Shown here one piece after another: positions 42,880 through 60,020 of a stretch of 64,000 bases of DNA (positions are counted from its first letter, which is position 1; every line of letters begins with the position of its first letter). The notes beneath the pieces were generated by a model. It was not told the DNA's origin. It made no database searches and saw only the letters and a program-made list of their open reading frames with translations. The position numbers were made by a program, and so were the translations under genes. The DNA comes from Aphelocoma coerulescens (Eukaryota > Chordata > Aves > Passeriformes > Corvidae), in assembly GCF_041296385.1 (NCBI RefSeq), contig NW_027184064.1, positions 620,001-684,000 of the forward strand. Direction: 5' to 3'.

Positions 42880-43133
42880 AATCTGTTTTCAGAGACCATG
42901 TGGGCTTTATTTCCTGCAGCTCCATTTCCTCCTGCATTTCATTGACAGAATATCATTCAGACTGCAATTCCTTAAGTACTTTACAGTTCTTGCATTTTAA
43001 AATGGTCTCCCATGTATACGTCATAATATATTTTTGTCAGTACTGTGATGACATAAAAAATCAGGAACTTAATAAAGAAATTTGAGGGGTTGAAGTGCTT
43101 GATTCCAAAAAAAAAAAAAAAAAAAAAAAAAAA
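42880..43133 (+). other. Possible retroposed 3'UTR with poly(A) tail
   Basis: An AATAAA at 43071-43076 is followed 30 bp later by an uninterrupted run of 27 A (43107-43133). That spacing is typical of a polyadenylated transcript end copied back into the genome. The upstream 150-200 bp read like a 3'UTR, without a coding frame I recognise. I could not find a matching target duplication on the two sides, and the 5' limit is a guess. An ordinary A-tract next to a chance AATAAA is the alternative. Confidence 0.35.
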
Positions 43134-44017
43134 TCCAGTAAGGTAAAACTTATGGGGCAGTTAGACTCTTCAAGAAAATAACCATAAATTCTTTATAGCC
43201 TGAAGATTATTCTTGTTCTCTTCTTTGCATGGTTTCCTATGAAAATAAAGATTAGAACTTTAGAGTGGGATGTCTGTACAGTCCAGAGAAGATCTTGGGA
43301 AGATCTGTTCTTGCTGGTTCCTAATTAAAAAATAAACCACCACTTAATGAAAAAAGAATTCTTGGATTGAGTGCTGTTTTAGACTGTGGAGCTCATTGGC
43401 ACATGGAAGTCTTAATTATTATTGAGAGTCTAGCGAAACAGTGGAGCACAGGAGCAGTCAGTAGTGTTGAAAATTTTAAAAGAGGTTCTTCCTCTTCATC
43501 AAAACTTAAGTTCAGCACAAGATTCTAAGAATTAAACCTTGGAGAGAGGAGTTAGGGGTGAAAAAATGCTGAAATAAAAACACGGAATATGAACTGGTTT
43601 GTTCTTATATTGAGTAGAGGGAGGAAATAAAATCTCATAAACACTATTCTTCTGCAGTGTTTGTACCTCTAAGAAATACAAATGTGGGTACATTGGTACT
43701 GAGAAGGAAAACAACCAGTTCCATGAATACCCATATTTCATACTTAGAATTCTCTCTAAGCCAGAGCCAGCTCTTCAGGATTCATAGACACATACAGGAT
43801 TCACTGCTCTGCTGCTGTTAAGTCTGGTTCATTCTCCTAAGGCCTTTTCCAGGAGGAAATTTTGGCCTTCTTTCCAGCTAGATGAGTGCAGCATCTCCCC
43901 TTCACCATAAGAGGACAGGACTGCAAACTATGTACAATATAATTGTTGCAAGCTGTGCTCACTTGCTTTTCTGTATGTTTCTAATTGGGAGAAAGTTATC
44001 ATCTCTCAGAGAGAAGA

Positions 44018-44038
44018 CAAGAAGAAGAAGAAGAAGAA
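44018..44038 (+). repeat. Short (AAG)n run
   Basis: Trinucleotide run of about six AAG units in GACAAGAAGAAGAAGAAGAA. It is minor and within intron 15. Confidence 0.9.
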
Positions 44039-44629
44039 CCGTTAATTCTGAGTAGTATGAAATCTGAAAACAAACAGAAACTCTGTAAATTCACAAACAT
44101 TTTAATAACTTGTGCATGTTTGTGGAAAAGGTAGCAAGAAAGCACCAAAATAAGATATCTGGAGTTCTACTCACACCATGAGTATTCTGTTTTTTCCTCA
44201 CAGCAGCTTGAGCTTAGGGAGGACGAAGATTTTGGCCTAAACAACAAATTTTCTTGACATTGCTAAAGAGGCTGTCAGAGCAGATCTGTCTGCAGCCTGT
44301 GAGCCAATTCAGGAGGCCTCTGTTGGTCCCTCACAGCTTAGTTCATGCAGTGTTTCATGCTGGAAGCCTTTGATGCCTGTACTGATACAGCTGCTGTGGA
44401 TTAAGTATCATTTAATGGAGGAGAAATTTTACTAGCTCATTCTGTGTCACCTCAGTGGGACTGAAACACCAAATGTACCTCATTTTGCTCCCAGTTCTCT
44501 TTCATGTTGCATCACACCTCCTCCATATGAATGGCACTGTTGCCTTCTGTTCTCCAGCAATGGGGTTAAGCAGAATCTTCCTGAATCTGAAAACTGACTT
44601 TAATGACTTGTCTTTGTGGTGCGATGCAG

Positions 44630-44730
44630 GTTCTGGGTTGACCAATGTTAAGACAGAAGAGATATCTGAGGTTAAGATGGATGCAGAGTTCCGGCATGAC
44701 TCAGGATATGAAGTTCATCATCAAAAGCTC
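44630..44730 (+). CDS. APP: APP exon 16 (beta-secretase site, Abeta 1-17)
   Basis: Coding exon of 101 nt that completes the Gly codon begun in exon 15 and ends in phase 0. It encodes [17 protein letters not shown], then [17 protein letters not shown], corresponding to APP770 residues 655-688. The beta-secretase (BACE1) cut lies between the Met and Asp of VKM/DAEF, and the alpha-secretase cut between Lys16 and Leu17 of Abeta is one residue before the exon end. The metal-binding histidines His6, His13 and His14 of Abeta are present. The one change I see from human is I to V in LTNIKTEE. Acceptor CGATGCAG, donor GTGAGT. Arg5, Tyr10 and His13 are as in human, not the rodent residues. Confidence 0.98.
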
Positions 44731-47700
44731 GTGAGTAAACAAACAGTGCTTTCCACACATGCATTTTGAGTTGCTGATTCAATCTTGAACTAGTGAATAA
44801 TTATGGCCATGTTTTGCTTGAGTGATGTGGATACTGAAAGTCCCAACAGAAAGTTATCATGTGAATAGATTATGATTTTTCTGGTTCTCTCTTCAATGGG
44901 AGTAAACCTGGAACAATGTCAGCGGAGAGGATGGAAAGTCACTGAGTCTTACATGAAAGGATATTCCAACAGTTCCTGTCCTTGCACTGCCATGTCACCG
45001 GATGTGCTTACATGGAGAATACTTGTCCCACAGTCCATCTGTCTCATACCGAAAGAGAAGGGATACAGAGGAAGGAAAATGTTGAGTTTAAGGAAACAAA
45101 AGAGCATTTGAGACACATAGCACAGTGCAGCAAGACATAGAATGACACTGTTCCAGGAGTAGAGTCCTTTCCAGCTGTGTGGTAGCGCAGCTGGTAATGG
45201 TGTATGCATGGAGCATAACCTTTCACAAGAATGCCTGCTTGGGATAAAAGGAGATTCTCCACTGGCCTTAATTTTAGTTTGTGTTTGGTTTTTGTCTTGG
45301 TTTGAAAGACAGGTGTCTGCTAAGGAAGGCAGAAGCCTCCCTTGGAATGGCAGATGCAACCCCCTTTCCCTCCGAGTTATTATAATTTTGAAATCAAGGG
45401 GGCTTTTAGGCAAAGATGTGGGAAATAGGAATAACAGTTCTTTACTATTATATATATAACCAGTCAAACAACAATAACTATGGCAGTAACAGCGAACAAT
45501 CACAAACCCAGTCCCAGCCTTCTCGGCTGTCAGGACCTTTCCCCTCGGGTGCAGTTCTGCTCGCAGCCGGCAGGGGCGCTGGCGGCTCCTGGTGAGCAGG
45601 GCAGGTGCAATGGTTCCCCCGTGGCTGCAGGGGGTGCTCAGGGAGCGAGCTCAGGGAGCACACGGCACCAGTGGCCTGGGATCCCGGGAGAGATGGAACA
45701 AAGAAGCTTCACAAACCCCTGGGCAGCTGGTCCCGGTGTCCAGCTGGACACTCAGGAACGGCAAGCTGGGATGGCAGGCTGGAACGGCAGGGACGAGCAC
45801 AAATCCCAGATGGCAGACGAGATGTATCCAAATGGAGAACCCCCCGGAGGTCTAGGCAGGCAGGGCAAGCATGGCTACAACGTAGCAAAGGCTCAAAGCA
45901 GCGGTGGGGCAGGGTGGCCACAGCCTGGCTCCGAGCGGGGCAGGGAAGGCGGTCTTGGGATCCCGGTGTTTCTCCAGCAGAAAGAAAAGCAGCCATAGAA
46001 AAAACAGCTTCCTCTCTCTCTGGATGCCGAGGCCGAACTGCCCACACCTCCAGATGAAGCAAAAAGAGCAGCCAGGTCCTTTGTTTTCCTTAAGTGTTCA
46101 GCCATTTGTTCCCCTTGTAACATGTATAGGGGAAAATTCCTTCAACAGATAAAAAAGCTAGGACTAAACTAAAACCCCAACAGCTTTATCTGTGTGTTTT
46201 GTTCCTTAAGATATGTTAAATTATTATTAACAGGGGAAGGGTAGGTAGGAGCAAAATATCGTTCCCCATTTGAACTGTGCTTCTTGTGAACATAAAAAGG
46301 ACAATTTTGACCCAATACCAGAACACCCAGATTTGTGAAGAAGAAGAAGGAGAAAAGAAGAACAAATCCACACCCAAAATCCTCCATATAGTTACACATA
46401 CATATCATTATATCCCAGAAACCTAAATTCTTTAAACCCATTCTTCCAACATCAACCAAAAGCACTGTAGGTAAGAAAAGCATCTTCTAAAAAAAATTTT
46501 TGGTCGCTTAATAAGCAATGAAGAACCTATACAGCAATGTTGACTATAAACCTGTTCTGCTGCTTCTTTTTAAAGGTATGTGATGAGGTTTCAGTTCCAC
46601 AGCTTTCAATATCCTGATATTAAACTTGAAAGCTTTTTTTCCTTAATATATTAAAGCTAAGTAGTGTTTAAAATTAATATGGGACTCAAATTTGCATCTG
46701 AACTAGGCAAACACTCAGTGAAAAGATATTCTGCCATCTCTTTGATGCCGAGAACTGAGAATTCCCAATTTGATGAGTTAGTCCAAAATGCATTAGCACT
46801 AATTTGGGAAAGTCTGATGTGCTTAGCTCAGATGGGTTAAACATGCCGATGGAGTAAACCTGTGCAGGGTGTAGAAGGGAAGGAACTTGCAGGAATGTGT
46901 GCTAGGTACAGTAGTTACTGGTTGTCATAGGCACAGCACCACCCTTCAGTGTATAAGTGGTTTGATACCATCCCAATGAATTTGGTGCTGGGAACTCCCC
47001 ATACCATGGTGGCTGATGGGGAGGGCATTATAGTCCCTGCACATGGTAATCTGTGTCATGCTTAAAATGGGACCTTTCCAGCTTTCCACAGCATTTTTTT
47101 CCAAACATTAACTGATAGGTACAACCACTACTTAAAAATTAGTAAGCTGTCTTCTAAGTTATCTTTTCAATTGCGGCTGAGCAGGGATTCTGGTATTGCT
47201 GAGCAAGTACTGGACTGATGCTTACAGGGCCTTGCTTCCCGGCCACACACCATGTCCTGTCCAATGCCCCTCTCCATTTAGTGTTAATTCGAAAGCAGGG
47301 AGCAGAAAACACTTTGAACTGTGCTTCCATTCTGTGCCATGGTAGAATTTCCTGAAACAGTCTCCTAAGGATATTGCTTTGAATTCAGCTGCACATTGTA
47401 TTTTACGTGCAGACCTCTGAATTGGGTTGAAATTGCAGTTATTTTGTCCTTTATGGAGGTTCACGTTTGAACTGTACATTAAGTTGATTTTCACGGGTCG
47501 GAGTGCTTAAGGCCTTCCTCTCTTGTGCATGTGTATTAGCTGGGGCATTTCACAGTGCTCTTCAAATAGTATAGTAACAGAATTTTAGTTCTAGGCAGAT
47601 AAAATTCATGGAAAAAATTACTACTTTGCATTGGCACTTTGCATTGGCTCATGCCAACGCTATCCATTGTGTGTACTTTCTAGTGAATTTTTAACTTTGT

Positions 47701-48872
47701 TTAAACACATTTCTTGCTTGTGACTAGGAACAATATAAATATTTACACTGCATGCTTTAATACCTTTCTGAGGAAGGTTGTGTTTCTTAAAGAGTACAAA
47801 TGTTATACAGCTCATTATAATTCTCAGCTGATTTCTTGTTTTCCTCTGTATTTTTGTTAAATATTTGTCAAAGTATTTAGTCTTTCAGCATGAGGTAGTC
47901 ATACAATTTTGTGAATGTAATTTATTCTCTAATCCTTTTTACCCATTTTGGTTAAAAATAACAGTGATAATGATGATGATAATAATTTTAAAAGCCTGCT
48001 ATTGACAAGCAACAAAAGGGTTGTAATATATGCTCAGGTGTAAAATAATCCTATGTATTCTTTGAATACAGAACCAGGGCAGTGAAAACAATCACCCATT
48101 TTTCATACCTGCTCCTGCTTATAAAAGCCAGTCTTACTAAATGCAGAGTAAAGCATCTTGTGGTCCTTCGTTTCGCCTTATCAGTGCATATAATTAAAGT
48201 GGATTTTCTCTGGTTTTCACACAACTGTTGCCTCCTAGGTTTCACATAAGTACATCACGCAGATACAGCTCATTCTCTTTGCCCTGCAAAATCTTGAAGC
48301 ACTCCTTGGTGGTCACTTAAATCAGTGATAGCTTTTGTTGGCCCATCTCCTTTGGTGTGAGAATTTTCTCCCAGCTGGTTGTGTGCAAGTTTCACTGTAG
48401 TCCTACAGGTCCTTCACTACTCTTTTATCAAAAAAATGCATCGTAGTCCACAAACAAGCCACACAGATGTAAATTATGACCATGCACATGATTAGCATTC
48501 TGAAAATAAAGAAATGTGTGTGCTCCCAGGTTACTCCACTCAAGCCTATCACTCGTGCTATTAGCTTGACTTGCTTACTCAAGGAAAAAAGGCAGCTACT
48601 GTCTGAGACCTATGTGAAGCTGAGAAACATGGAGCTGAGTCCCCCTTTAGCACAGCACTGCCATACCACAGGCCATATAGATTTCCCAAATTGCCCCTCT
48701 CCAGCTTTCAGAGCTTTGTGGCACAGCAATCCAGGTTTGAATAATTAGGAAGACATGAAGTGCCATTTAATTACTGATGTTTCAATAGCCTTTATGTTGC
48801 TGTGGTAGCAGGGCATGTTAGTCAAATGTTCAGTGAGCTTTCTATTAGCCATCTTCCTTTATTTTTCTTTAG
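44731..48872 (+). other. APP: APP intron 16
   Basis: This 4,142-bp intron interrupts the Abeta coding sequence after Leu17; it runs from GTGAGT to TTTCTTTAG. It contains a solo LTR at 45293-46182. The remaining sequence, 44731-45292 and 46183-48872, has only small tandem GAT/AAT runs (near 47965-47990) and nothing I can name. Confidence 0.85.
45293..46182 (-). mobile_element. Solo LTR related to the intron-14 outer LTR
   Basis: Element of 890 bp beginning TGTCTTGGTTTGAAAGACAG and ending AAACCCCAACA on the plus strand. The first 300 bp and the middle align well with the intron-14 LTR. This copy lacks about 290 bp that the other has near the right end. The flanks GTTTT (45288-45292) and GCTTT (46183-46187) look like a 5-bp duplication with one mismatch. 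Minus orientation is inferred from the terminal sequence CTTTCAAACCAAGACA. The several overlapping open frames of up to about 170 codons inside it are GC-driven and not genes. Confidence 0.8.
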
Positions 48873-56442
<7,570 letters not shown>

Positions 56443-56607
56443 GACACCACAGCAGCCTCATGAGTTGGACAGAAGAATGATTGCTTCACTGCCCAGTGGT
56501 GTTCAATTATAATGTCGAAAGAAAGAAAAACACTCTGCTTTATTATTTACTCATTCTCGCCTTTTGACAGCTGTGCTGTAACACAAGTAGATGCCTGAAC
56601 TTGAATT

Positions 56608-56613
56608 AATAAA
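56608..56613 (+). promoter_or_regulatory. APP: Proximal APP poly(A) signal
   Basis: AATAAA in TTAATAAAATCAG, about 170 bp after the stop codon. It would give a short-UTR mRNA; usage cannot be judged from sequence. Confidence 0.55.
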
Positions 56614-57279
56614 ATCAGTAATGTATTTTCTCTCTCTTTCTCTTTACATTTCAGTCTTTACACTACATTATTAATGAATGTTTTTTGTGTACTGTAAAGA
56701 GGTTAGCTGTATTTAACTAGTGCATGGATAGATTCTCTTTCCCAATTATTTATCATGTAGCTCCTTAGCCAGTTGTATATTATTCTTGTGATTTGTGACA
56801 AAAATTAAGTCCTAGTTGAAACATGCTTTAAGAATTGATGGGGGATGCTTTCTGTGTCTGTGGGGTTTAGCTGCTTCTCTTTGCTGAGCATTTTTTTCTG
56901 ATCACTATGCATTTTAAAGTAAACCAACATTTTTTTTTAAGTATTTCAGATGAGTTATTGAAATTCCTTTCCTCTGCAGCTGCATTTTGTTGTACAGATT
57001 GTTGCTCCTGCTGTATTAGTGATGTAGAAATTATGGGAATACACATTTGTTTCTTTGTGCCTGTTTTATGTGCACACTTTAGGCATTGAAAGGTAAACTT
57101 TATTTTCTTTTCCATGTATCTTTTTGACCTTAAAAAACTATTAAGAAGAGTCCCTGTTAATTGTGAGCACTTCTGGGGGAAGAAGTACCTGCTGGCCAAA
57201 AATTAACAGGGGTCCTCTGCAGGATGATTGTACAGAGCCATTGCTTATGAATTGATAGCTTTCTACACTGTGTTACATA

Positions 57280-57285
57280 AATAAA
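57280..57285 (+). promoter_or_regulatory. APP: Middle APP poly(A) signal
   Basis: AATAAA in TTACATAAATAAATTT about 840 bp after the stop codon. The surrounding GTGTTACATAAATAAATT matches the mammalian internal APP polyadenylation site, which gives the shorter of the two main mRNAs there. Confidence 0.75.
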
Positions 57286-57574
57286 TTTAAAAAAGAACAT
57301 GTGGGCAAGAGTTTTCTTTGGAAGCGTAAAACAAAGAGTTCTAAAAGTCACTTAAACAGAATACATAGGTGTTCAAACTGAGAGAAGGTTGGGATCCTAC
57401 AGAGATTGTGGCACTGACAGTTGGACCAGAGCAGAAGGAAGGCAGCAGTGAGACAGGGCGGGAAGTTGGGAAGTGGGGAGTGCCAGCTTTGGCGCAGCTA
57501 CCCCTCTGAGATGTTGTCTCTTTTTTTTTTTCCTTTTCTTTTACTTTCCATTTGTATAATAGTGTTTTAATGTA

Positions 57575-57580
57575 AATAAA
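57575..57580 (+). promoter_or_regulatory. APP: Distal APP poly(A) signal
   Basis: AATAAA in TGTAAATAAATACATTCC, followed by GGAGGAGC. It matches the distal end of mammalian APP mRNA and sets the end of the gene at about 57600. Confidence 0.85.
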
Positions 57581-57600
57581 TACATTCCTGGAGGAGCCCT

Positions 57601-59179
57601 GTTGTAGTAGTGTGTTTCTGCGCCAACCAGCCACCCTTGCTCACGCAGAGGAGCATGACATGGATGACTAACCAGCCTCCCACTTTTCTGGCCATCCCCA
57701 GGAGTGAATTTACCAGCAAACTCTCCCTCTCCTCCCTGCACCTCTTCTGGCTTTCTGGCAAGATCCATGCCCTGCAATGTGCTATACTGGTGAAGGCAAG
57801 GAGGAGCGTCTCAGGCTGCATCCAGCCTGATTCTGCTGCCTCACAGCAAGTGCCCAGGAAGGGTAGGACAGCAGCACCAGGAATTTTTTCTGCAGGAAGA
57901 GGGCAAAGCCATTGGTGAGCTGGGATACACATTCTCTCTGTTGCCTGAGAGCTTCCTTCAGCTCCTGGCCCTCCAGGAGCACTCCTGTGGTGTAGGGAGA
58001 GCACAGTAACTCACAACATAGGGCTCACCTGCCTAGAGAGATGAGACCACAGTGGGTGAGTGGATCTGGGGATCTTCAAGATGGCCTTTGTACCCAGCCC
58101 AAAATAAGGACTCTTCTGTTTGAACGTGGAGATGGATTCTGGAATAAAACCAGAGGGGTGTGTTTGTGAAAAAGGAAGTGAATTACTGTTTCTTTACAGT
58201 GAATGGGTTAGATAAAGCAGGGGTGAGGGAACTAGGAGCAGAATAAAGACAGCATGATCTCTTCAGGGAAAGCCTCTTGTAACTCAGTTTGTGTGCAAGC
58301 CTTGGCAGCCTCTTCTTCAGCCTCGCTGGTAGCTTTTGTCTCTGCAGCAACATGAGGCATGGCTGCAGTGGGGCTGCACAGCTCAGGCAAGTGGCTGAGT
58401 CGCCCCTAACCTGTGCTACTAGAAAACAACAGTTTCCAGTCCTGTTACTCACTAGTCCTTCCCCATTCATGATCTTCCACAAAACCTCACCTGTTCAGGT
58501 AATTCCGCTGCTGGCCTGGAACACAGCCATGCCAGCAGACTGACCAGGACAGATGTTCAGTCAGTGAGGGGACAACCAGGGCAGGGAGTTTCAGAAGCCA
58601 TCTGTGGAGATTCAGGAGGATGAGGTGGCACCTACTACTCTGAACTAGTAGTGGGAAAAACTGCAGAGCTTCCCATTGCCTGTTACCAACCAAGTGTTTA
58701 TTCCCTTTGCTCTTCCATCCCTACTGTGTCAAGGGATCCCTACTGTGTCAACTCAGCTCAAGGGATCAGAGCACTGGAAGTTGTTAGTGTTATTTGCAGG
58801 CCCTGGAGTACCAGTGTGTAACAAAGAAATTACAAAATACCCCTGGAGGATTTATCATCTCTGGTTTCAAAGCTGAACTGATTGGGCCAGAATAATGTGT
58901 GATAGTGAGCAGAGGCTTTCAGGCCCCAAACTGCTCCAAAAAAAACCCCCTTTTTCTTTTACAAATATTTAGGTTTGTGTCTGTTTGTATAGGTGTTGTT
59001 ATATAGGTCACACACATCATGTAGAAAGGAATATGTAGGACTGTGTTCTGTGCGCATGTCCAGTATCATAGAAGAAGATCCCACTTCAGGGGGAAGGCAG
59101 GATGTAATTCAATTTAGCCCAGTCTCATTAAAGAAGCATTATCAAAATTCCCTTTAGAGGAAGCTGGAGTAATCCATAA
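57601..59179. other. Intergenic region downstream of APP
   Basis: No exon, RNA gene or recognisable repeat is seen between the APP mRNA end and the ERV LTR. The 57601-58060 part is somewhat GC-rich, with chance open frames on both strands (up to 145 codons on the minus strand at 57567-58004, which overlaps the 3'UTR end). A small tandem repeat with CCCTACTGTGTCAA-type units lies near 58718-58752. Confidence 0.7.
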
Positions 59180-59228
59180 TGTTATAAACGAGGCTTGGAC
59201 TTTTTTGGGTGGAATAAAAGTCTGCTCG

Positions 59229-59234
59229 TTTATT
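59229..59234 (-). promoter_or_regulatory. ERV LTR poly(A) signal
   Basis: AATAAA on the minus strand (TTTATT on plus) in the sequence CTAATAAACGAGCAG. It lies about 145 bp downstream of the LTR TATA box, the usual arrangement for an R region. Confidence 0.75.
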
Positions 59235-59372
59235 AGAAAGAAAACCAGGAGCGGAGACTCAAGGTAAGCCCAAGTCCCACTCGACAACCCAGAAAAACAA
59301 ACTGTGCGACGCACAGGGTGTTCCCTTGGACTCAGGTTCCTCAGGAAGATGGGGGGGGCTGAGCCCCGGAGC

Positions 59373-59383
59373 AGTTCTTATAG
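59373..59383 (-). promoter_or_regulatory. ERV LTR TATA box
   Basis: Minus-strand CTATAAGAACTG lies downstream of three CCAAT boxes in U3. The following GC-rich stretch (CTCCGGGGCTCAGCC) would hold the start of R. Activity is unknown. Confidence 0.65.
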
Positions 59384-59740
59384 TCTCTTTTGATGCTGTG
59401 ATTGGTGCAGCTCTCCCTCTGATGGCTCATTGCTAGGGTCCTCATTGGTGTTCAATTCTGTCAGTCTCTGGGGCATCGAGTGATTGGTTTGCCCCCTAAC
59501 CAATAATTCCCCAAAGTATTTACATCATAGTTATTAGGTTATCTTAAGAACATTCTCCTCCTTTCTATAGACCCACTACTTTCCCCCATTGGTGTCCCCA
59601 TCTAGTGGGCACATAGCAACATTACACCTGTACAATCGCAATAACAATTAACTCATTAACTGCATACCCCCACTCTTCTAACAAGCAACTTTTAACTTCT
59701 TCTCAACCAAAAAAAAGAACTTTTAACCATTTATTACAAC

Positions 59741-59750
59741 TTCCCCCTCT
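59741..59750 (-). other. Polypurine tract (plus-strand primer site)
   Basis: Minus-strand AGAGGGGGAA followed by GT and then the LTR start TGTAATAA. A polypurine run directly before the 3'LTR is the standard priming site for second-strand synthesis and fixes the LTR border. Confidence 0.85.
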
Positions 59751-59807
59751 AAAACTTTGATTGGGCCTTTGCCTGCATCAACCATCTTATAGTTTAACAA
59801 TTTTTCG

Positions 59808-60020
59808 TTAGGCAGTGTCCTCATAACCCTTATAATTTTGTAGTCTTCGGTATTTCTCATAAATTTCTTTCGCCGCTTCAGGGGCTTTCTTTTCTTCTTG
59901 ATCATCTTCCAATTCATCTGCCTGCAGCACTCTAATTCTTGCAATTTTCTCCCGGTTTTGTGTCTGTAACTCCTGAATGAGGGGCATATTCTTCACAACA
60001 GAAGTTGTTAAGTCTAACAA
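59808..60020 (-). other. Charged coiled-coil-like open frame at the env 3' end
   Basis: A 70-codon minus-strand frame overlapping the end of the env TM frame by about 90 nt and ending before the polypurine tract. The translation is highly charged and helix-prone ([20 protein letters not shown], then a Glu/Lys-rich run). It may be the original env cytoplasmic tail displaced by an indel, or an additional 3' reading frame. A second overlapping frame (59723-59944) is probably incidental. It starts at a Leu or Met codon without visible context. It is uncertain as a gene. Confidence 0.3.

Larger units (their letters stand above)
33066..44629 (+). other. APP: APP intron 15 (11.6 kb)
   Basis: This 11,564-bp intron runs from GTATATG to GCGATGCAG. 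It holds a CR1 tail (35697-35768), a (TA)n tract (40142-40179), an old L3/CR1-like LINE (about 40340-41240), a purine-rich tract with possible retroelement remnant (41680-42600), a poly(A)-ended stretch (about 42880-43133) and a short (AAG)n run (about 44018-44038). The sections 33066-35696, 35769-40139 and 43134-44629 otherwise show no feature that I can support. Confidence 0.85.
56443..57600 (+). other. APP: APP 3'UTR
   Basis: About 1.16 kb after the TAG show strong similarity to the mammalian APP 3'UTR: CTACATTATTAATGAATG, TTAGCCAGTTGTATATTATT, TTAAGAATTGATGGGGGATG, GATCACTATGCATTTTAAAG, GCAGGATGATTGTACAGA and finally TGTAAATAAATACATTCCTG followed by GAGGAGC, which matches the distal human mRNA end. 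The UTR is known to carry mRNA-stability and miRNA sites in mammals. Local pyrimidine-rich sequence at 56625-56665 corresponds to the region where RNA-binding elements are described in mammals (inference by position). The exact cleavage position, about 57595-57605, is an estimate. Confidence 0.9.
59180..59738 (-). mobile_element. 3' LTR of the endogenous retrovirus
   Basis: A 559-bp LTR with minus-strand start TGTAATAAATGG directly after the polypurine tract and end CCTCGTTTATAACA. U3 has three CCAAT boxes (minus strand; ATTGG on plus at 59401, 59444 and 59483) and a TATA box in CTATAAGAACTG (59373-59383 region). R/U5 has AATAAA on the minus strand at 59229-59234, about 50 bp from the LTR end. 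The promoter parts appear complete. Confidence 0.88.

Noticed and set aside
45480..46062. Open frames of 117-184 codons in and around the intron-16 LTR
   Set aside because: They lie in a GC-rich LTR on both strands and overlap each other; no family similarity.
57567..58004. 145-codon minus-strand open frame next to the APP 3' end
   Set aside because: It overlaps the end of the conserved APP 3'UTR, has no recognisable domain, and competes with frames on the opposite strand.
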